This document shows, piece by piece, positions 5,638 through 6,530 of a stretch of DNA of 6,530 nucleotides. Source of the stretch: Phycisphaerales bacterium (GTDB lineage: Bacteria > Planctomycetota > Phycisphaerae > Sedimentisphaerales > Anaerobacaceae); NCBI GenBank assembly GCA_003533825.1, contig DQCG01000232.1, positions 1-6,530 on the forward strand. Reading direction: 5' to 3'. The stretch's first letter is position 1, and every line of letters begins with the position of its first letter. The notes beneath the pieces were generated by a model, which saw only the letters and a list, made by a program, of their open reading frames with translations, did no database searches and had not been told where the DNA came from. Both the position numbers and the translations under genes were made by a program.

Positions 5638-6530
5638 ATGATGAAGTACAAGATTTTAATTTATATCGTAATTCTCCTGGCTCCAGTGACATTCGCCGAA
5701 CTGCCCTCACTCGAAACCCTCAACAGCGGTGTTTTCACTCAGTCGATCAAAAATCTGCCCGGCGAGTTTGACAACATCGAGGAAATAATTTTCGTACAGC
5801 GCGGTGGATACGAAGATCCGCACTGGTACGCAAATATCGGCTACTTCTGCGATAGTGAGAATGATCCGGCCTATACGACGGGTGCACAGCTTTGCAAACT
5901 AAACTTAAAAACCGGCAGGATTTCTATCCTGCTGGAAACGGCCAAAGGCTGCATACGCGACCCGAAGGTTCATTACGATGCGGAGAAAATCATTTTTGCC
6001 TGGCGAAAAGACGGCCTGAAGCATTACAACCTCTACGAGATTGACGTCGACGGCACCAACATACGTCAGATTACTTCGGGGCCTTTCGACGATTACGAAC
6101 CTGAATACCTTCCGGACGGCGGCATCGTCTTCGTCTCCACACGCGCCAGGCGATGGGTCGGATGCTGGATTACTCAGGTCGGCACAATATACCGCTGCGA
6201 CGGTGACGGCGGTAATATCCAAATGCTCTCATGCAATATCGAGCACGACAACACGCCGTCCGTGCTGCCCAACGGCCAGATTCTCTATATGCGATGGGAA
6301 TACGTGGACCGCTCTCAGGTTGAGTTTCACCATCTCTGGACGATGAACCCGGACGGCACGAATCAGGAGATATACTACGGCAACGAAGTTTCATGGGGAG
6401 TTTTCCTCTCCTGTCGGCCGATCCCCAACGACGAGCGCGTTATGGGAATCTACTCTCCCGGCCACGGACATCGAGACCAGTACGGCTGGCTGTCGTTCTT
6501 CTCCAGAAAATATGGTCCCGATGATCCGCG
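5638..6530 (+). CDS. Exported beta-propeller protein resembling the hydrazine synthase alpha middle domain (3' end outside window)
   Basis: The frame is open from tandem ATGs at 5638 and 5641 to the window end, giving 297 residues. No in-frame start lies further upstream before the stop at 5572. Residues 1-20 form a signal peptide (MMKYK, core ILIYIVILLAPV, likely cleavage after TFA). The rest is a TolB-like propeller with repeated blade motifs: LYEIDVDGTNIRQIT (about 132-146), YLPDGGIVFVSTR (157-169), IYRCDGDGGNIQMLS (184-198), SVLPNGQILYMRWEYVD (208-224) and LWTMNPDGTN (233-242). The YLPDG..VFVSTR and RWEYVD signatures are those of the hydrazine synthase alpha middle-domain family, which is widespread in Planctomycetota and Verrucomicrobiota outside anammox. 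Seven cysteines are visible (71, 86, 105, 176, 187, 199, 259), but no CxxCH haem motif. There is no Shine-Dalgarno near the start. Any C-terminal catalytic or haem domain is beyond the window, so the function is unassigned and hydrazine synthesis is not implied. Confidence 0.8.
   Translation, partial: MMKYKILIYIVILLAPVTFAELPSLETLNSGVFTQSIKNLPGEFDNIEEIIFVQRGGYEDPHWYANIGYFCDSENDPAYTTGAQLCKLNLKTGRISILLETAKGCIRDPKVHYDAEKIIFAWRKDGLKHYNLYEIDVDGTNIRQITSGPFDDYEPEYLPDGGIVFVSTRARRWVGCWITQVGTIYRCDGDGGNIQMLSCNIEHDNTPSVLPNGQILYMRWEYVDRSQVEFHHLWTMNPDGTNQEIYYGNEVSWGVFLSCRPIPNDERVMGIYSPGHGHRDQYGWLSFFSRKYGPDDP

Noticed and set aside
5905..6222. Minus-strand open frame opposite the propeller gene
   Set aside because: The plus strand carries a clear signal peptide and propeller motifs across the same bases, and the minus-strand product has none.
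5638..6530. Calling the propeller gene a hydrazine synthase subunit
   Set aside because: Only the middle-domain-like propeller is visible. No haem-binding motif is seen and no partner subunit genes are adjacent, and many non-anammox Planctomycetota carry such homologs.
1..6530. CRISPR array, tRNA or rRNA gene, insertion sequence, attachment site
   Set aside because: I saw no regularly spaced repeats, cloverleaf-like sequence, transposase motif or terminal inverted repeats on either strand.

Overview
The window looks like part of a chromosome from a Planctomycetota bacterium, most likely the Phycisphaerae/Sedimentisphaerales side. This is an inference from family content, not from any marker gene. 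Three of the four genes encode exported proteins of kinds that are abundant in that phylum: a LamG-like/FN3-like protein with the NPSPANGAxDVP...LSW and VVDDFESY motifs, a CotH-type protein carrying chitobiase-like and lamin-tail domains, and a propeller protein resembling the middle domain of the hydrazine synthase alpha subunit. No rRNA, tRNA, CRISPR array, IS element or phage gene is visible.

Layout. Bases 1-340 (+) hold the 3' end of a low-specificity threonine aldolase gene. It converges on the next gene, and a perfect 8-bp stem hairpin (356-390) between them can terminate both. Bases 403-2011 (-) hold one gene for a secreted multidomain protein that is split by a single-base frameshift at about 1138-1142. 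Removing one base restores the family motif DVPIDTSLSW and gives one protein of about 535 residues. Bases 2012-2281 are an AT-rich gap with the ribosome binding site and a candidate promoter of that gene. Bases 2282-5308 (-) encode a 1008-residue exported CotH-kinase-like protein with four recognisable modules, one of them split by an inserted domain. Bases 5309-5637 are a divergent promoter region with a good sigma70-type promoter on each side and several dyads. Bases 5638-6530 (+) hold the 5' part of the hydrazine-synthase-alpha-like propeller gene, which runs off the end of the window.

How the genes fit together. Only the threonine aldolase has a clear metabolic role (glycine/threonine interconversion), and it appears unrelated to the rest. 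The other three are signal-peptide-bearing surface or secreted proteins, two of them read from the shared 5309-5637 region. They look like part of the accessory exoproteome, probably for binding or handling carbohydrate or surface material. I see no assembled defence, mobile or biosynthetic system. The points most worth following are the frameshifted gene, the nested domain arrangement in the CotH-like protein, the hydrazine-synthase-like propeller with several cysteines, and the dyad-rich divergent promoter.
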